A stretch of 64,000 nt of DNA, taken from positions 1,291,651 through 1,355,650 of the forward strand of contig NZ_JAKUKE010000003.1 of the NCBI RefSeq assembly GCF_024197615.1, in the 5' to 3' direction. Made by a program: the position numbers and the translations under genes. The stretch's first letter is position 1. Every line of letters begins with the position of its first letter. Under the pieces are notes generated by a model. That model had not been told where the DNA came from, ran no database searches, and saw nothing but the letters and a program-made list of their open reading frames with translations. Shown here piece by piece: positions 28,544 through 38,896 of this stretch. This DNA comes from Desulfuromonas sp. KJ2020. GTDB lineage: Bacteria > Desulfobacterota > Desulfuromonadia > Desulfuromonadales > SZUA-540.

Positions 28544-29902
28544 TTAGAAGCTGTAGCTCAACTGAACACTGGCAATATCAACGGAGTTTTCGTATTCGCC
28601 AACCAGTTCGCCTCGGGACTGATCCTCACCGACAGCCTCTTTATCGATTTTGGAATCCTGCACAAAGAGATGGGCGTAGCCGAAATCGATGTTCATCTGG
28701 TCGGTAAGCTTGTAGCCGGCACCGAAGGCAACCCAGAAGCGATCCTCACCAGGAATACGAGGGGTGCGATGCTTGGCATCGGGGATAGGTGTCTCATCGT
28801 AGGCCAGACCACCGCGCAGAACAAGACGATCATTGGGAGTATAATTAGCGCCAACGGAGTAGCGCCAGTTGTCATCCCAATTTTCCGTGGTGACGGAATC
28901 AGGAAGGGCCCCGTCGAACTCGATAACCAACTTGTCAAAGGTGCTCCACTCCGTCCACATGATGTCGGCCATCACCGCCCACTGGCTATTGATGCGATGG
29001 TAAGCGCTCAAAGAAGCACTGGCCGGCAGAGTGATATCCCCCTTCACGCCCTGGTTGGGGAAGCTCGCCGCAGCGGCCCCATCTAAACCAAAAGCAGCCA
29101 GATAAGTCGGATTCTGCTGAGTGAAAACGGCATCCCCTTTGACCGTATGCTTGATTCGAGACCGGTAGGCGACGCCAACGCGAGTATTTTCATTGAATTC
29201 ATAAAGCGCGCCCAGATTGAATCCATAGCCCCAATCATCCGCAGTCAGGTCGGCATAGATATCGGCATCAGGATTGGAAACCGCTGGGAGAAGCGCAGCA
29301 TTCATGCCGCTCCCCACATAAGCATTCAACCCGAAATCAACCATCTGACTGAGCGTGACATCAATATACTGGGCGCTCACCCCGGCACCGAGGCTGAGGT
29401 TTTCGTTGACCCGGTAGGCCACCGTGGGGTTGATGTTGATGGTCATCACGTCCGACTCCACCGCGTGGTAGCGACCGACCCAGTCTTTATCATACTCAGT
29501 TGCCAAACCGAAGGGAGCGAAGATGCCCAGACCAACCGACCAGCCATTATTCAGGTTGGCGGCGTAATAGAGGTTCGGCGCCACACCGACCACGCCCGCA
29601 TCACCACTGTTACCACCAGAAATAGGCAATCCCAATGCGTTATTCGCACTTTCCTTGCTAAACTTCGCCGAAGGCGCGATCACATGCGCGCCGGCTACCA
29701 CCTGCTGCCCTTCGAGCAGAGTCAGGGCCGCCGGGTTGAAGAAGATGGTGCTGGCGTCTTCACCGGTGGCGGCGGCGCCGGCAAAGGCGTTGCCCAGACC
29801 GCTGACACTCTGCTCGATCAAGGCGAACCCAGCCGAGAAGGCGGGACTGGCCAAGGCCAGAACCAGGGAAACAACAACAAACCAACGGATAAAATGCTTC
29901 AT
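28544..29902 (-). CDS. FadL/OmpP1/TodX-family outer-membrane transporter
   Basis: 452 residues with a signal peptide cut after AFS. The mature start SAGFALIEQSVSGLGNAFAGAAATGEDASTIFFNPAA is the FadL family hatch signature, including the NPA turn. C-terminus ends in SVQLSYSF with a terminal aromatic residue typical of barrel insertion. It takes up hydrophobic substrates such as fatty acids or aromatics; the substrate is not predictable. Single gene. Confidence 0.92.
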   Translation of the reverse strand: MKHFIRWFVVVSLVLALASPAFSAGFALIEQSVSGLGNAFAGAAATGEDASTIFFNPAALTLLEGQQVVAGAHVIAPSAKFSKESANNALGLPISGGNSGDAGVVGVAPNLYYAANLNNGWSVGLGIFAPFGLATEYDKDWVGRYHAVESDVMTININPTVAYRVNENLSLGAGVSAQYIDVTLSQMVDFGLNAYVGSGMNAALLPAVSNPDADIYADLTADDWGYGFNLGALYEFNENTRVGVAYRSRIKHTVKGDAVFTQQNPTYLAAFGLDGAAAASFPNQGVKGDITLPASASLSAYHRINSQWAVMADIMWTEWSTFDKLVIEFDGALPDSVTTENWDDNWRYSVGANYTPNDRLVLRGGLAYDETPIPDAKHRTPRIPGEDRFWVAFGAGYKLTDQMNIDFGYAHLFVQDSKIDKEAVGEDQSRGELVGEYENSVDIASVQLSYSF

Positions 29903-30369
29903 ACATTCTCCTTTCAGATACCATGGACAGTGTTCAATGCAGGTTGGGAAGAACTTTGATGTGGCAGAAACACCCAGCTCAACACAGGGTCATTTTATAC
30001 GTCAGAGCGCTCAACAAATCAATGAATTTAGAACATTATTCTAACTTTAGGATTTTCCTAAAAACCATTTTTCATTTAATGCAAAACCCACAAAGGGACT
30101 CTTCCACGCTTTTTCATTTATTTATCTGGACATATACCGCCTCCTTACGTTCACGTCAAGCACTTTTAAAACATTTTTCTATTTTTATTTTTTACACCCT
30201 GACCGACCTGTAAACCCTTACCCCATTGATTTTTTTTCGTCCAGGCATCCAAAAAAATCCATCCCCCACCCCACCATGAGAAACACCCCTCATCAAAATA
30301 TCCACAGCACAGAGCCAAGATTAGGCATCTATCCATCGGCTTTTATTCAGGATTCCCCAAAATTTTTTC

Positions 30370-30398
30370 TTGCTTTTAGCCGGAGCGCATGGTAATAG
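30370..30398 (+). promoter_or_regulatory. Promoter of the cold-shock gene
   Basis: TTGCTT (30370-30375) and TAATAG (30393-30398) with a 17-bp spacer. Transcription from about 30405 gives a leader near 158 nt, as is usual for csp genes. Confidence 0.5.
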
Positions 30399-30460
30399 GT
30401 TTAGGCAAATTTTTTAGCTAGTGTGTTCGAGTCCGTTCTGGCTGTCAGCAGTTCTTCCAA

Positions 30461-30495
30461 AACCGCACAGACCACAAGGTCTGGGCGGTTTTTTT
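30461..30495 (+). terminator. Intrinsic terminator inside the cold-shock leader
   Basis: AACCGC-A-CAGACC pairs with GGTCTG-G-GCGGTT around ACAA, followed by a run of seven T. It lies 68 bp before the csp start codon and downstream of the predicted promoter, so it may act as an attenuator. Confidence 0.75.
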
Positions 30496-30562
30496 GATGG
30501 CGGTCAGAGCAACCCGGCACACGAAAACTGGTCCCAGATCTGGAACAAAGGAGCAAAAAGAA

Positions 30563-30763
30563 ATGGCTGAAGGTACTGTAAAATGGTTCAACGACGCTAA
30601 GGGTTTCGGTTTCATCGAGCAGGACAATGGACCCGATGTATTTGTTCACTTCTCTTCTATCCAGTCCGAAGGGTTCAAATCCCTGGCCGAAGGAGACCGG
30701 GTAACCTTTGAAGTTGTTCAGGGCCAGAAGGGCCCCCAGGCAGCTAATGTTGTAAAGGTCTAA
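30563..30763 (+). CDS. Cold-shock protein, CspA family
   Basis: 66 residues from ATG 30563 with AAAGGAG upstream. Both RNA-binding motifs are seen (KGFGFI and VFVHF), and the OB-fold is complete ([17 protein letters not shown] to [10 protein letters not shown]). Binds single-stranded RNA and DNA as a chaperone. Preceded by a terminator-containing leader and followed by a strong terminator. Confidence 0.96.
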   Translation: MAEGTVKWFNDAKGFGFIEQDNGPDVFVHFSSIQSEGFKSLAEGDRVTFEVVQGQKGPQAANVVKV

Positions 30764-30784
30764 TCCCAGACTTTGACACAACCA

Positions 30785-30817
30785 AAAACTCCACGATCCG
30801 TCGTGGAGTTTTTTTTT
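30785..30817 (+). terminator. Terminator of the cold-shock gene
   Basis: AACTCCACGA-TCCG-TCGTGGAGTT, a 10-bp perfect stem followed by a T-run. Confidence 0.93.
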
Positions 30818-30936
30818 GCCGATTCAGCGTGACCCCACCTCGCCTCACCCCGATTTTCCGCCGGCATTTTTCCTAGGACATCCAGCCAAGCTGCGCTAGA
30901 CTTTCAGGATTCACGCTTTTTCCAGGAGGTAACATC

Positions 30937-33891
30937 ATGTCCGAACAGAGCCTTCAGCCAGGGCAGAAACTTCACGGCTTCACCCTGCTCGATATGACGC
31001 CGCTGCCAGAACTCAACGCACGTCTCATCCAGTTGCGCCACGACAGAACCGGCGCCCGCATGGTCCACATGGAGACCGAAGACGACAACAACCTTTTCGG
31101 CGTCGGCTTTCACACCACCCCCATGGACTCCACAGGTGTCGCCCATATTCTGGAGCACACGGTGTTGTGCGGGTCCAAGAACTTCCCGGTGCGGGATCCC
31201 TTTTTCAGCATGCTCAAGCGCAGCCTGAACACCTTCATGAACGCGCTGACCTCCAGCGACTGGACCCTCTACCCCTTCGCCAGCCAAAACGAGAAGGATT
31301 TCTATAATCTCATGGCCATCTACCTCGATGCCGCCTTTTTTCCCCGCCTGCTCGACCGGGACTTCAGGCAGGAAGGCCATCGCCTCGAATTTCAGGAGAT
31401 GGACAACCCCGAATCGCCGCTCGAATACAAGGGCGTGGTCTACAACGAGATGAAAGGGGCGATGGCCGACCCCTCATCGCTCAGCCATCGACGCTTGAGC
31501 GGTGCCCTGTACCCGACCACCACCTACGGCAAGAATTCTGGCGGCGAACCCTCGGATATCCCCAATCTGACCTGGGAAGAGCTGCGGGAATTCCACGCCA
31601 CCTATTATCACCCCGCCAACGCCTATTTCTTTACCTACGGGCACCTCCCCCTGGAGAAGCATCTGGAGACCATCGAAAACCTGGCCCTGCGGCACTTCGA
31701 GGCCAAACCTCTTGACACCGCCGTACCGGATGAGGTGCGCTTCGAGCAGCCCAGAAAGCTCACCGAGACCTTTCCGGCCGACCCGGGCGAGCCCCTGGAA
31801 AACCGCACCCTGGTGCAGACGGCCTGGCTTACCTGCCCGGCCGCCGACAACTTCAACCGCGTCGCCCTGCAGGTGCTGTCCACCCTGCTGCTGGGCAACC
31901 CGGCCGCCCCCCTGTACAAGGCGCTGATCGAATCGAAGCTGGGGCAGAACCTGTCTCCCGTCACCGGCTACCACGATGACAACCGGGAGACCTTTTTCGC
32001 CGTTGGCCTGCAGGGAACGGAACCGGAGCACACGGACAAGATCGAAGCCCTCATCCTGGAAACCTTGCAGGAGGCCGCCGACAAGGGCTTTCCGGCAGAA
32101 CGCATCGAGGCGGCCATCCATCAGCTGGAGTTTGCCCATCGGGAAGTGACGGGAGACCAGTATCCCTACGCCCTGTTGCTGCTCATGCGCCTGCTCGGCC
32201 CCTGGATCCATAGCGGCGACCCCGTCACCCCACTGCTGCTGACCCGCGATCTCGACCGCCTGCGGGCCGAGGTAGCCGCCGGACCGTTTTTCCAGAACCT
32301 GATCCGTCGCTATCTTCTCGACAACCCCCATCGGGTCACCCTGACACTGAAACCCGACCCGGAGCGCAAGGTGCGGGAAGATAAGGAGGTCGCCGACAAT
32401 CTCCAGGCTCTCGCCGCTCGCCTGACCCCCGAGCAGAAGCAGCAGATCGTCGAGCAGGCCCAGGAGCTGCAAGAGGCGCAGGAGATGGAAGAAGATCTTT
32501 CCATCCTGCCGACGCTGGAGCTCAGCGACATTCCGGCCGAGGAGAGCCCCGTTTCTTCGCGCGAGGAAAAGGTCGAGGGGGTGGCGCTCAGCTGGTTCGA
32601 CCAGCCGACCAACGGGATCGTCTACTTTTCGGCCCAATCGGAGGCCGCCCACATCCCTGCCGATCTGCGGCCTTTCGTTCCCCTCTTCTGCGCCCTGCTG
32701 CCCCAGATCGGCGCGGCCGGCCTGAGCTATCTGGAGATGGCCGAACGGATGTCGGCAGCTACGGGGGGAATTCGTGCCTCCGCCAGCATTCTCGAGAGCC
32801 CGGAGGCCATGGATGCGCCTCGTACCATCGTCACGGTGCGCGGCAAAGCCCTGCGACGCAATCAGGACAAGATGTTTGCCATACTTACCGATCTCTTTAC
32901 CGCGCCGGATTTTTCCGACCTGACCCGATTGCACACGGTCATCAACCAGGTCAAGACCTCCATGGAGAACTCCATTCCGGGCTCGGGCCATACCTACGCC
33001 GCCCGCCTGGCCGCCAGCCAGCTCACGGCGGGCGGGAAGTTGCGGGAAGAATGGACCGGCATCAGCCAGGTCCGCTTCATCAAGGAGATCGCCGCAAAGA
33101 AACCGGCAGAGCTGTCCGACCTGGCCGCCAAAATGCAGACGCTGGCCGGGCTTCTTCTGGGAAATGAAGGGATGCGCTGCGCCCTGACCGCTGAGGGGGA
33201 AGCTTTCGACTCCGTTCGTCCGGCCCTCGCCGCTTTTCTGCAGAGCCTGAACAAGGCCCCGGCGACTCCCGCCGGCCAAAACGCTTTCAGCCCCACCAGC
33301 GTACGCAAAGGCTGTGCGGCTGCCGTACCCGTCTCCTATGTGGCCCGGATTTTCCGCACCGGCACCTACACGCAGGCGGATGCCGCGCCGCTGATGGTGC
33401 TGGCCAAGCTGCTGCGGGCCAACTTTCTGCATCGGGAGATCCGCGAAAAAGGCGGCGCCTATGGCGGTTTGGCCGGTGCCGACCCGGAAGCCGGCCTTTT
33501 CTCCATGCTCTCCTACCGCGACCCGCAGCTGACCCGTACGCTCAAGGTGTACGAACAGGCTGTGGACTGGGCCGTAGCCGGACAGTATGCCGACGAGGAG
33601 ATCAAGGAAGCCATCCTCGCCTCCTTCAGCGACCTGGATCGCCCCCTCTCCCCCAGCGGCAAAGCCTCACGGGAATTCAACCACCAGCTGCAGGGTTTGA
33701 CCCTGGCCATGCGCCAGACCTTTCGCCAGCGCCTGCTGGCCGTCGACCGGGAAGCCCTGCAAAGGGTCGCCCACGTCTACCTGAAGCAGGGATGGCAGGG
33801 TAGTTCCGTGGCGGTGGTTTCCGGGGAGGAGCAACTGCAGAAGGCCAACGCCGAACTGGGCGAGGCCGCCTTCCCTATCGAGAGGATCTAA
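30937..33891 (+). CDS. M16C insulinase-family zinc metalloprotease (PreP-like)
   Basis: 984 residues, the length of presequence-protease type M16C enzymes. The inverted zinc motif HILEH is at residues 70-74 (GVAHILEHTVLCGS), followed by the third ligand Glu region VVYNEMKGAM near residue 170. A long hinge with Glu-rich coiled coil (QKQQIVEQAQELQEAQEMEEDL) sits near 510, then the second half with EKGGAYGG near 840 for substrate binding. CAGGAGG precedes the ATG. Likely degrades peptides. No signal peptide. Confidence 0.93.
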   Translation: MSEQSLQPGQKLHGFTLLDMTPLPELNARLIQLRHDRTGARMVHMETEDDNNLFGVGFHTTPMDSTGVAHILEHTVLCGSKNFPVRDPFFSMLKRSLNTFMNALTSSDWTLYPFASQNEKDFYNLMAIYLDAAFFPRLLDRDFRQEGHRLEFQEMDNPESPLEYKGVVYNEMKGAMADPSSLSHRRLSGALYPTTTYGKNSGGEPSDIPNLTWEELREFHATYYHPANAYFFTYGHLPLEKHLETIENLALRHFEAKPLDTAVPDEVRFEQPRKLTETFPADPGEPLENRTLVQTAWLTCPAADNFNRVALQVLSTLLLGNPAAPLYKALIESKLGQNLSPVTGYHDDNRETFFAVGLQGTEPEHTDKIEALILETLQEAADKGFPAERIEAAIHQLEFAHREVTGDQYPYALLLLMRLLGPWIHSGDPVTPLLLTRDLDRLRAEVAAGPFFQNLIRRYLLDNPHRVTLTLKPDPERKVREDKEVADNLQALAARLTPEQKQQIVEQAQELQEAQEMEEDLSILPTLELSDIPAEESPVSSREEKVEGVALSWFDQPTNGIVYFSAQSEAAHIPADLRPFVPLFCALLPQIGAAGLSYLEMAERMSAATGGIRASASILESPEAMDAPRTIVTVRGKALRRNQDKMFAILTDLFTAPDFSDLTRLHTVINQVKTSMENSIPGSGHTYAARLAASQLTAGGKLREEWTGISQVRFIKEIAAKKPAELSDLAAKMQTLAGLLLGNEGMRCALTAEGEAFDSVRPALAAFLQSLNKAPATPAGQNAFSPTSVRKGCAAAVPVSYVARIFRTGTYTQADAAPLMVLAKLLRANFLHREIREKGGAYGGLAGADPEAGLFSMLSYRDPQLTRTLKVYEQAVDWAVAGQYADEEIKEAILASFSDLDRPLSPSGKASREFNHQLQGLTLAMRQTFRQRLLAVDREALQRVAHVYLKQGWQGSSVAVVSGEEQLQKANAELGEAAFPIERI

Positions 33892-33900
33892 GCCGACAGG

Positions 33901-36408
33901 TCAGCGTCGACGCGTATGGCGGGTCGGAACGGCCGTCCAGGGATCGTCGGGCCAGGGATGCTTGGGATAACGTCCCTTGAGCTCTTTTTTAACCTCGGGA
34001 TAGACGTTGTCCCAGAAATTTTTCAAATCGGTCGTTACCTGAATCGGCCGCCGGGCCGGTGACAGCAGGTGCAGCAGCAGGGGCACCCGCCCGCCGGCAA
34101 GGCGGGGCGTTTCGGCCAGCCCGAAGAGTTCCTGCAGCTTGACGGCGAGCACGGGCTGGTCCCCGCCGACATAATCAATAGCCAGCCGCGACCCGCTCGG
34201 CACCTCCAGGTGAGTCGGCGCCAGCTGATCCAGACGCTGCCGCCGCGGCCAATCGAGCCGGGCCGCCAAGGCCGCCCCCACCTCGACCCGGGCCAGATCG
34301 GCCCGGGTGCGAACCTTGCCCAGCCAGGGAGACAACCAGGTTTCCAGAGAGGCAAGCAGCTGCTCTTCTGCCATGGCGGGCCAGCCTTCTTCAGGAAAGA
34401 CCCGCGCCAGCAAACGGACCCGGGCCGCGAACTGCCGGTCAGCCGCCGACCAGGAGAGGCAGTCCAGCCCATGCTGACGGACCCCGTCCAACACCGCCCC
34501 GACCAATTCTTCTTCCGAAGGCTTGATCGCCCGCGAGCCCAGCACCAAGGCGCCCAGGCGTTGCTCCTCGACGGCTTGCACCCGCTGCTGGCGGCTGTCC
34601 CACGCCACCCGCCGCCGCCAGGGGAGCTTCGCCCGAAAATCCGCCTCGACCATGCTTTCCGGCAGGGCACTGGCCAGATGGATCTCCCCTTCCCCCTGAT
34701 TCCCTGCCCTCACCTCTACGGCCACCAGCCAGCGTTGTCCATGCACGCGGCTGCGCGGCGACAAGTGCGCGCCCTGGCCGTTGGCCAGCAGGTAACGGCC
34801 GCCTCCCCCTTCCCGTTCGCAGGCGACACGGTCGGGAAAAGCGGCGGCCAGCAATCGCCCTACCGTCTCCAGCTCCGGTGATTCGTCGCCTCCCTTCGGC
34901 CCCAACCGCCGCAGCTGCCGAGCGGTCCGTTCGACGGCAGCCCCGGCACGGTCAGCGATGACCTCAGAACGAGGATGTCGCCGCCAGCGCGCCAGCACCT
35001 CAAGCCGATCGAGCAGATCGCTGTCACTGGCTACGGCCGCGCCGGGAATCGAGGCCAGCAGGTCGCGCTCGGAAAGCAGCGCCGCCAGATCGCAGGCCAG
35101 CGGCCAGACACCCAGCTTCTCGCCGCTCAGCAGCAGTCGGGCCAGGCGCACCTCGACGGGGAAGCGGGCCAGGCGCCTCCCTTCCTCCGTCACCCGCCCT
35201 TTCTCATCCAGCACCCCCAGCTCCGCCAGCAGCTCGCGGGCGGCCGTGAGCGCCCCGGCGGGGGGAGGATCCAGCCAGGCCAGCTGACCGGGGTCGGGCA
35301 CCCCCCACAGGGCCAGTTCCAGGGCCAGCCCCGAAAGGTCGGCCACGCGAATCTCCGGAGGAGCGAAAGGCAGCAGACTGCCCTGGGCGGCTTCGGTCCA
35401 CAGCCTGTAGCAGAGACCCGGGTCCAGGCGCCCGGCCCGGCCTGCCCGCTGCGTCGCGCTGGCGTTCGAGATATTCACCGTCTCGAGACGGGAGACGCCG
35501 GCGGCGGCATCGAAACGGGGGCGGCGCTCCAGACCGCTGTCCACCACCACGCGTACGCCTTCGATGGTCAGGCTGGTCTCGGCGATGTTGGTCGCCAGCA
35601 CCACCCGCCGCTTCTTGCCGGGGAGGATGGCCTTTTCCTGGGCGGTAAAGGGCAGCCCGGCATAGAGGGGACAGACCTCGACGGAGGCCAGCCCGCCATC
35701 ACTCTCCAGCCGCTGCTGACAGCGGCGAATCTCTCTGGCCCCGGGCAAAAAGACGAGGATATCCCCTGTCGTTTCGCCCAGAGCCCGTCGCACGGCCGCC
35801 GCCGTGTACTCGGCCACGGCCCCCTGGGGCGCCTGGGGGAGATAACGCACCTCAACCGGGTAACTGCGTCCCTCGCTGCTCAGCAGCGGCGCCCCGCCGA
35901 GAAGCTCGGCCACCGGCCCGGAATCGAGGGTGGCCGACATGACCAGCAGCTTCAGGTCGTCGCGCAGGCCCGTCTGGGCGTCGCGACACAGCGCCAGAGC
36001 CAGGTCGGAATGCAGGTTGCGTTCGTGGAATTCGTCGAAGATGACCAGCCCCACATTCTCCAGCAGGGGATCGCTCTGCAGCCGGCGGGTCAGAATGCCC
36101 TCGGTGACGACCTCGATGCGGGTCAGCGCCGAGACCTTGCGGTCAAAGCGGATGGTGTAGCCCACCGTCTCTCCCACCTCTTCCCCCAGACAGGAGGCCA
36201 TGTAGCGGGCGGCGTTGGTCGCCGCCAGCCGCCGCGGTTCCAGCATGAGGATGCGGCGCCCCTGCAGCCAGGGTTCGTCGAGCAAAGCCAGCGGCACGCG
36301 CGTGGTCTTGCCGGCGCCGGGGGCGGCCTGCAGCACCACGGCCCCGGCGTCACGCAGGGCGCGGCGCAAATCAGGCAGCAGGCTGTCGACAGGCAGGGAA
36401 GTGGACAT
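33901..36408 (-). CDS. hrpB: ATP-dependent helicase HrpB
   Basis: 835 residues. DExH-box motifs: APGAGKTT (Walker A), DEFH in IFDEFHERNLHSD, SAT, FLPGAREI, TNIAETSLTIEGV and QRAGRAGR. The C-terminal HrpB domain is recognisable by WDSRQQRVQAVEE and PSGSRLAIDY near the end. An RNA or DNA helicase of unknown physiological role. Its start overlaps the aminotransferase stop by one base (TGATG), so the two are translationally coupled. Confidence 0.95.
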   Translation of the reverse strand: MSTSLPVDSLLPDLRRALRDAGAVVLQAAPGAGKTTRVPLALLDEPWLQGRRILMLEPRRLAATNAARYMASCLGEEVGETVGYTIRFDRKVSALTRIEVVTEGILTRRLQSDPLLENVGLVIFDEFHERNLHSDLALALCRDAQTGLRDDLKLLVMSATLDSGPVAELLGGAPLLSSEGRSYPVEVRYLPQAPQGAVAEYTAAAVRRALGETTGDILVFLPGAREIRRCQQRLESDGGLASVEVCPLYAGLPFTAQEKAILPGKKRRVVLATNIAETSLTIEGVRVVVDSGLERRPRFDAAAGVSRLETVNISNASATQRAGRAGRLDPGLCYRLWTEAAQGSLLPFAPPEIRVADLSGLALELALWGVPDPGQLAWLDPPPAGALTAARELLAELGVLDEKGRVTEEGRRLARFPVEVRLARLLLSGEKLGVWPLACDLAALLSERDLLASIPGAAVASDSDLLDRLEVLARWRRHPRSEVIADRAGAAVERTARQLRRLGPKGGDESPELETVGRLLAAAFPDRVACEREGGGGRYLLANGQGAHLSPRSRVHGQRWLVAVEVRAGNQGEGEIHLASALPESMVEADFRAKLPWRRRVAWDSRQQRVQAVEEQRLGALVLGSRAIKPSEEELVGAVLDGVRQHGLDCLSWSAADRQFAARVRLLARVFPEEGWPAMAEEQLLASLETWLSPWLGKVRTRADLARVEVGAALAARLDWPRRQRLDQLAPTHLEVPSGSRLAIDYVGGDQPVLAVKLQELFGLAETPRLAGGRVPLLLHLLSPARRPIQVTTDLKNFWDNVYPEVKKELKGRYPKHPWPDDPWTAVPTRHTRRR

Positions 36409-37586
36409 CAGACGGGAAAATCGCGGAAACGGCGCACCGCCTCGACGAGGCGGTCTTCGTGGATGTTGCCGAAAGCCAGGCGCAGGTAATTCTCCAGACC
36501 GGGGCCGAATACCTCTCCCGGCAGACAGATGAGATTGGCCTCGTCGGCCAGGCGCTTGGCCACCTGCCGCCCGCTCTGTCCCGGCCAGGGGTGCCGCACC
36601 CAGGCGAAAAAGCCGCCGCTGGCCACCAGCCGGAAGGGATTGCCGGGCTTGAGGAATTCGGCCCGAAAACGATCATGACGGCGCTGCATCATGTCGCGGT
36701 TGGCCGCCACCCAGGCGTCGAGATGGGCCACGCCGTAGCCCACGGCCAGCTGGGTCAGGCGGGGCTGGCAGACCGCCATGGTGTCCTGCGCCTTGAGGGC
36801 GTGATGGATGAACTCCTGGGAAGCGACCAGCATACCTGCCCGGTAGCCGGTCAGGGCAAAGGTTTTGCCGAAGGAGGCGATATGCACCAGGCTTTCGTCC
36901 CAGTCGACGCGGCTGAACAGCTCGTGCGGGCGGGCGCCACCGGGGAGAAAAGCATTGTAGGTTTCGTCCAGCACCAGGGCGAGACCGCGCTCCCGGGCCA
37001 GTTCGAAAAGCCTGCCCAGCGTTGCCGGCGGCGTTACCGCCCCCGTGGGATTGCTCGGCGTCACCAGCACAATGGCCTTGGTACGCGAAGTGATCAGTGA
37101 GGCGATACGATCCACATCAGGCAGGCCCGCATCCGCTTCGTCAAAGGGGGTATAGACCGCCTTCAGGCCGAGGATATCCAGCGCCATGGCGTGATCGAAA
37201 TAATAAGGCGTCTGCACGATGACCTCGTCGCCGGCTTGGCAGAGGGTCACAATGGCCAGCCAGAAGGCCTGGCTGGCGCCGATGCTCAGACAGAGCTGGT
37301 TCGGCTGCAGCGCCGCCCCGTACAGGCGCTCATACCAGGCGCAGATCGCCTGCCGTACCTCGGGCAGCCCTTCATCGGGGGTGTAGCGCGAGGTCAGCGG
37401 ATCAGCCAGACAACCAGCCAGATAATCGGTCAGTTCCGGGGCCGGCGGATAATCGGGGACGGCCTGGCACAGGTCGACCAGAGGCCGTTCGGCGGGAAAG
37501 TGGCGGCCGGCAATCCAGTTCTTGACCTCGGAGATGGGCGGAAAGTGGACCTGTCGGATATGGGGGGAGAGGGGCAATTTCACCAA
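36408..37586 (-). CDS. PLP-dependent aminotransferase, class I/II
   Basis: 392 residues. The fold-type I signature includes SNPTGAVTPP, VLDETYNAFL and the Schiff-base lysine in SFGKTFALTGYRAG, with a final Arg in NYLRLAFGNI. It resembles aspartate/methionine-type aminotransferases; the substrate is not predictable. The gap to the peptidase gene upstream is 6 bp, and hrpB overlaps downstream. Confidence 0.9.
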   Translation of the reverse strand: MVKLPLSPHIRQVHFPPISEVKNWIAGRHFPAERPLVDLCQAVPDYPPAPELTDYLAGCLADPLTSRYTPDEGLPEVRQAICAWYERLYGAALQPNQLCLSIGASQAFWLAIVTLCQAGDEVIVQTPYYFDHAMALDILGLKAVYTPFDEADAGLPDVDRIASLITSRTKAIVLVTPSNPTGAVTPPATLGRLFELARERGLALVLDETYNAFLPGGARPHELFSRVDWDESLVHIASFGKTFALTGYRAGMLVASQEFIHHALKAQDTMAVCQPRLTQLAVGYGVAHLDAWVAANRDMMQRRHDRFRAEFLKPGNPFRLVASGGFFAWVRHPWPGQSGRQVAKRLADEANLICLPGEVFGPGLENYLRLAFGNIHEDRLVEAVRRFRDFPV

Positions 37587-37592
37587 AGACTC

Positions 37593-38729
37593 CTAAGCCT
37601 GGCTGATGATTTCGACCAGCAGCTCGCTGACGCGGACCATATCTTCGACCCGCACGAACTCGTCGACCGAATGCACGTTGCTCATGCCGGTACCGAGAAT
37701 GACCGTTTCGATCCCCTGGCCGTTGAAGACATTGGCGTCGCTGCCGCCGCCGGCCCCCTTCACCTCGATGGTCCGCCCCAAGGTCTTACCGGCGGCTTCC
37801 ACCAACTGCAGGATGCCGGCGTCCCGTGGCACCGCCATAAGCGGATAGTCGGACATCACTTCCGTGACGACCTCGGCGCAGACCGGACGGCCGCCGATGT
37901 CTCGCGTCAGCTCCCGAGCCGCTTCCTTGAAACAGTCGATCATGTGGGCCGTCTGCTGCTCCAGCTTCAGGCGGCTGTGGCTGCGGGCCTCCCCTTCGAG
38001 CACGACGCTGCGAGGGACAATATTGGTGGCCTGCCCGCCACGGATCGTCCCCATGTTGGCCGTCGTTTCTTCGTCGATGCGGCCCAGGCGCATGCGATCG
38101 ATGGCCCGGGCGGCCACGGCGATGGCGGAAAGTCCCATCTCCGGCGCGATGCCGGCATGGGCTTCGCGGCCGCGCACCTCGAAGCGGATCTTGTTGGCGC
38201 AGGGGGCGCGATGGATGGCCAGATCGACTCCCGAGGTATCGAGAGCCAGCCCCCGGCGGGAGCGGATCAGGGAAAAATCGAGGTTTTTGGCGCCGAGCAG
38301 CCCCACTTCCTCGCAAACGGTGACCACCACCTCCAGCGGACCATAGGGGATATCCCTCTCCTGCAGTACCTGGATGGCCTCGAGAATTTCGGCGATGCCC
38401 GCCTTGTCGTCCGCCCCCAGCACCGTTTCGCCGGCGCTGGTAAAAACACCATCCTGCAGCACAGGCTGCACGCCGTCGCCCGGCTCGACCGTATCCATGT
38501 GCACCGACAGCATCAGCGGCGACGCCTCTTTGCCGCGGGCGGGAAAATAGGCGACCAGGTTGCCGCTTTCGCTGCCAATCTTCGGGCCGGCGCCATCGTC
38601 CACCACCTCGGCCCCGAGCAGGCGCAGGCGCTCGCTCAAATAGCGGGAAATCGTCCCTTCGCGAAAAGAGGGGCTGGAGATGGAGGCCAGGCGGAAAAAT
38701 TCGTCGGCAAGCCGTTGATGATCGATCAT
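37593..38729 (-). CDS. M20/M42-family peptidase (PepT-like)
   Basis: 378 residues from ATG 38729 with AGGAGG upstream; the 38807 start is not supported. Metal-binding segments: SVHMDTVEPGDGV, LGADDKAGIAEIL, TVCEEVGLLGAK (catalytic EE) and ALDTSG. The dimerisation lid region is GREAHAGIAPEMGLSAI. Likely a di-zinc aminopeptidase or tripeptidase in the cytoplasm. First gene of the three-gene minus operon with the aminotransferase and hrpB. Confidence 0.9.
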   Translation of the reverse strand: MIDHQRLADEFFRLASISSPSFREGTISRYLSERLRLLGAEVVDDGAGPKIGSESGNLVAYFPARGKEASPLMLSVHMDTVEPGDGVQPVLQDGVFTSAGETVLGADDKAGIAEILEAIQVLQERDIPYGPLEVVVTVCEEVGLLGAKNLDFSLIRSRRGLALDTSGVDLAIHRAPCANKIRFEVRGREAHAGIAPEMGLSAIAVAARAIDRMRLGRIDEETTANMGTIRGGQATNIVPRSVVLEGEARSHSRLKLEQQTAHMIDCFKEAARELTRDIGGRPVCAEVVTEVMSDYPLMAVPRDAGILQLVEAAGKTLGRTIEVKGAGGGSDANVFNGQGIETVILGTGMSNVHSVDEFVRVEDMVRVSELLVEIISQA

Positions 38730-38896
38730 GGGTATCCTCCTGGCAAAAACCTGAGACTGGACAAGACCGGAATAAAGCTGGTAGCATACCCCCGACTGCC
38801 TGCCCAAGGCAATACCGTTGAAACAGACGATAAAACAGACGCACCGGCGAAGCTGGAGACCATCCCTTTCGCTGGCATATTCCGTAGAGGCAGCGC

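Larger units (their letters stand above)
29903..30562. other. 660-bp intergenic region, AT-rich
   Basis: Contains the 5' region of fadL, a low-GC stretch at 30040-30240 with no gene I can support, and the promoter and long leader of the cold-shock gene. Confidence 0.5.

Noticed and set aside
30420..30450. TTCGAGTCC resembling a tRNA T-loop before the cold-shock gene
   Set aside because: The flanking bases do not pair as a T-stem, and no acceptor or anticodon arm is found.
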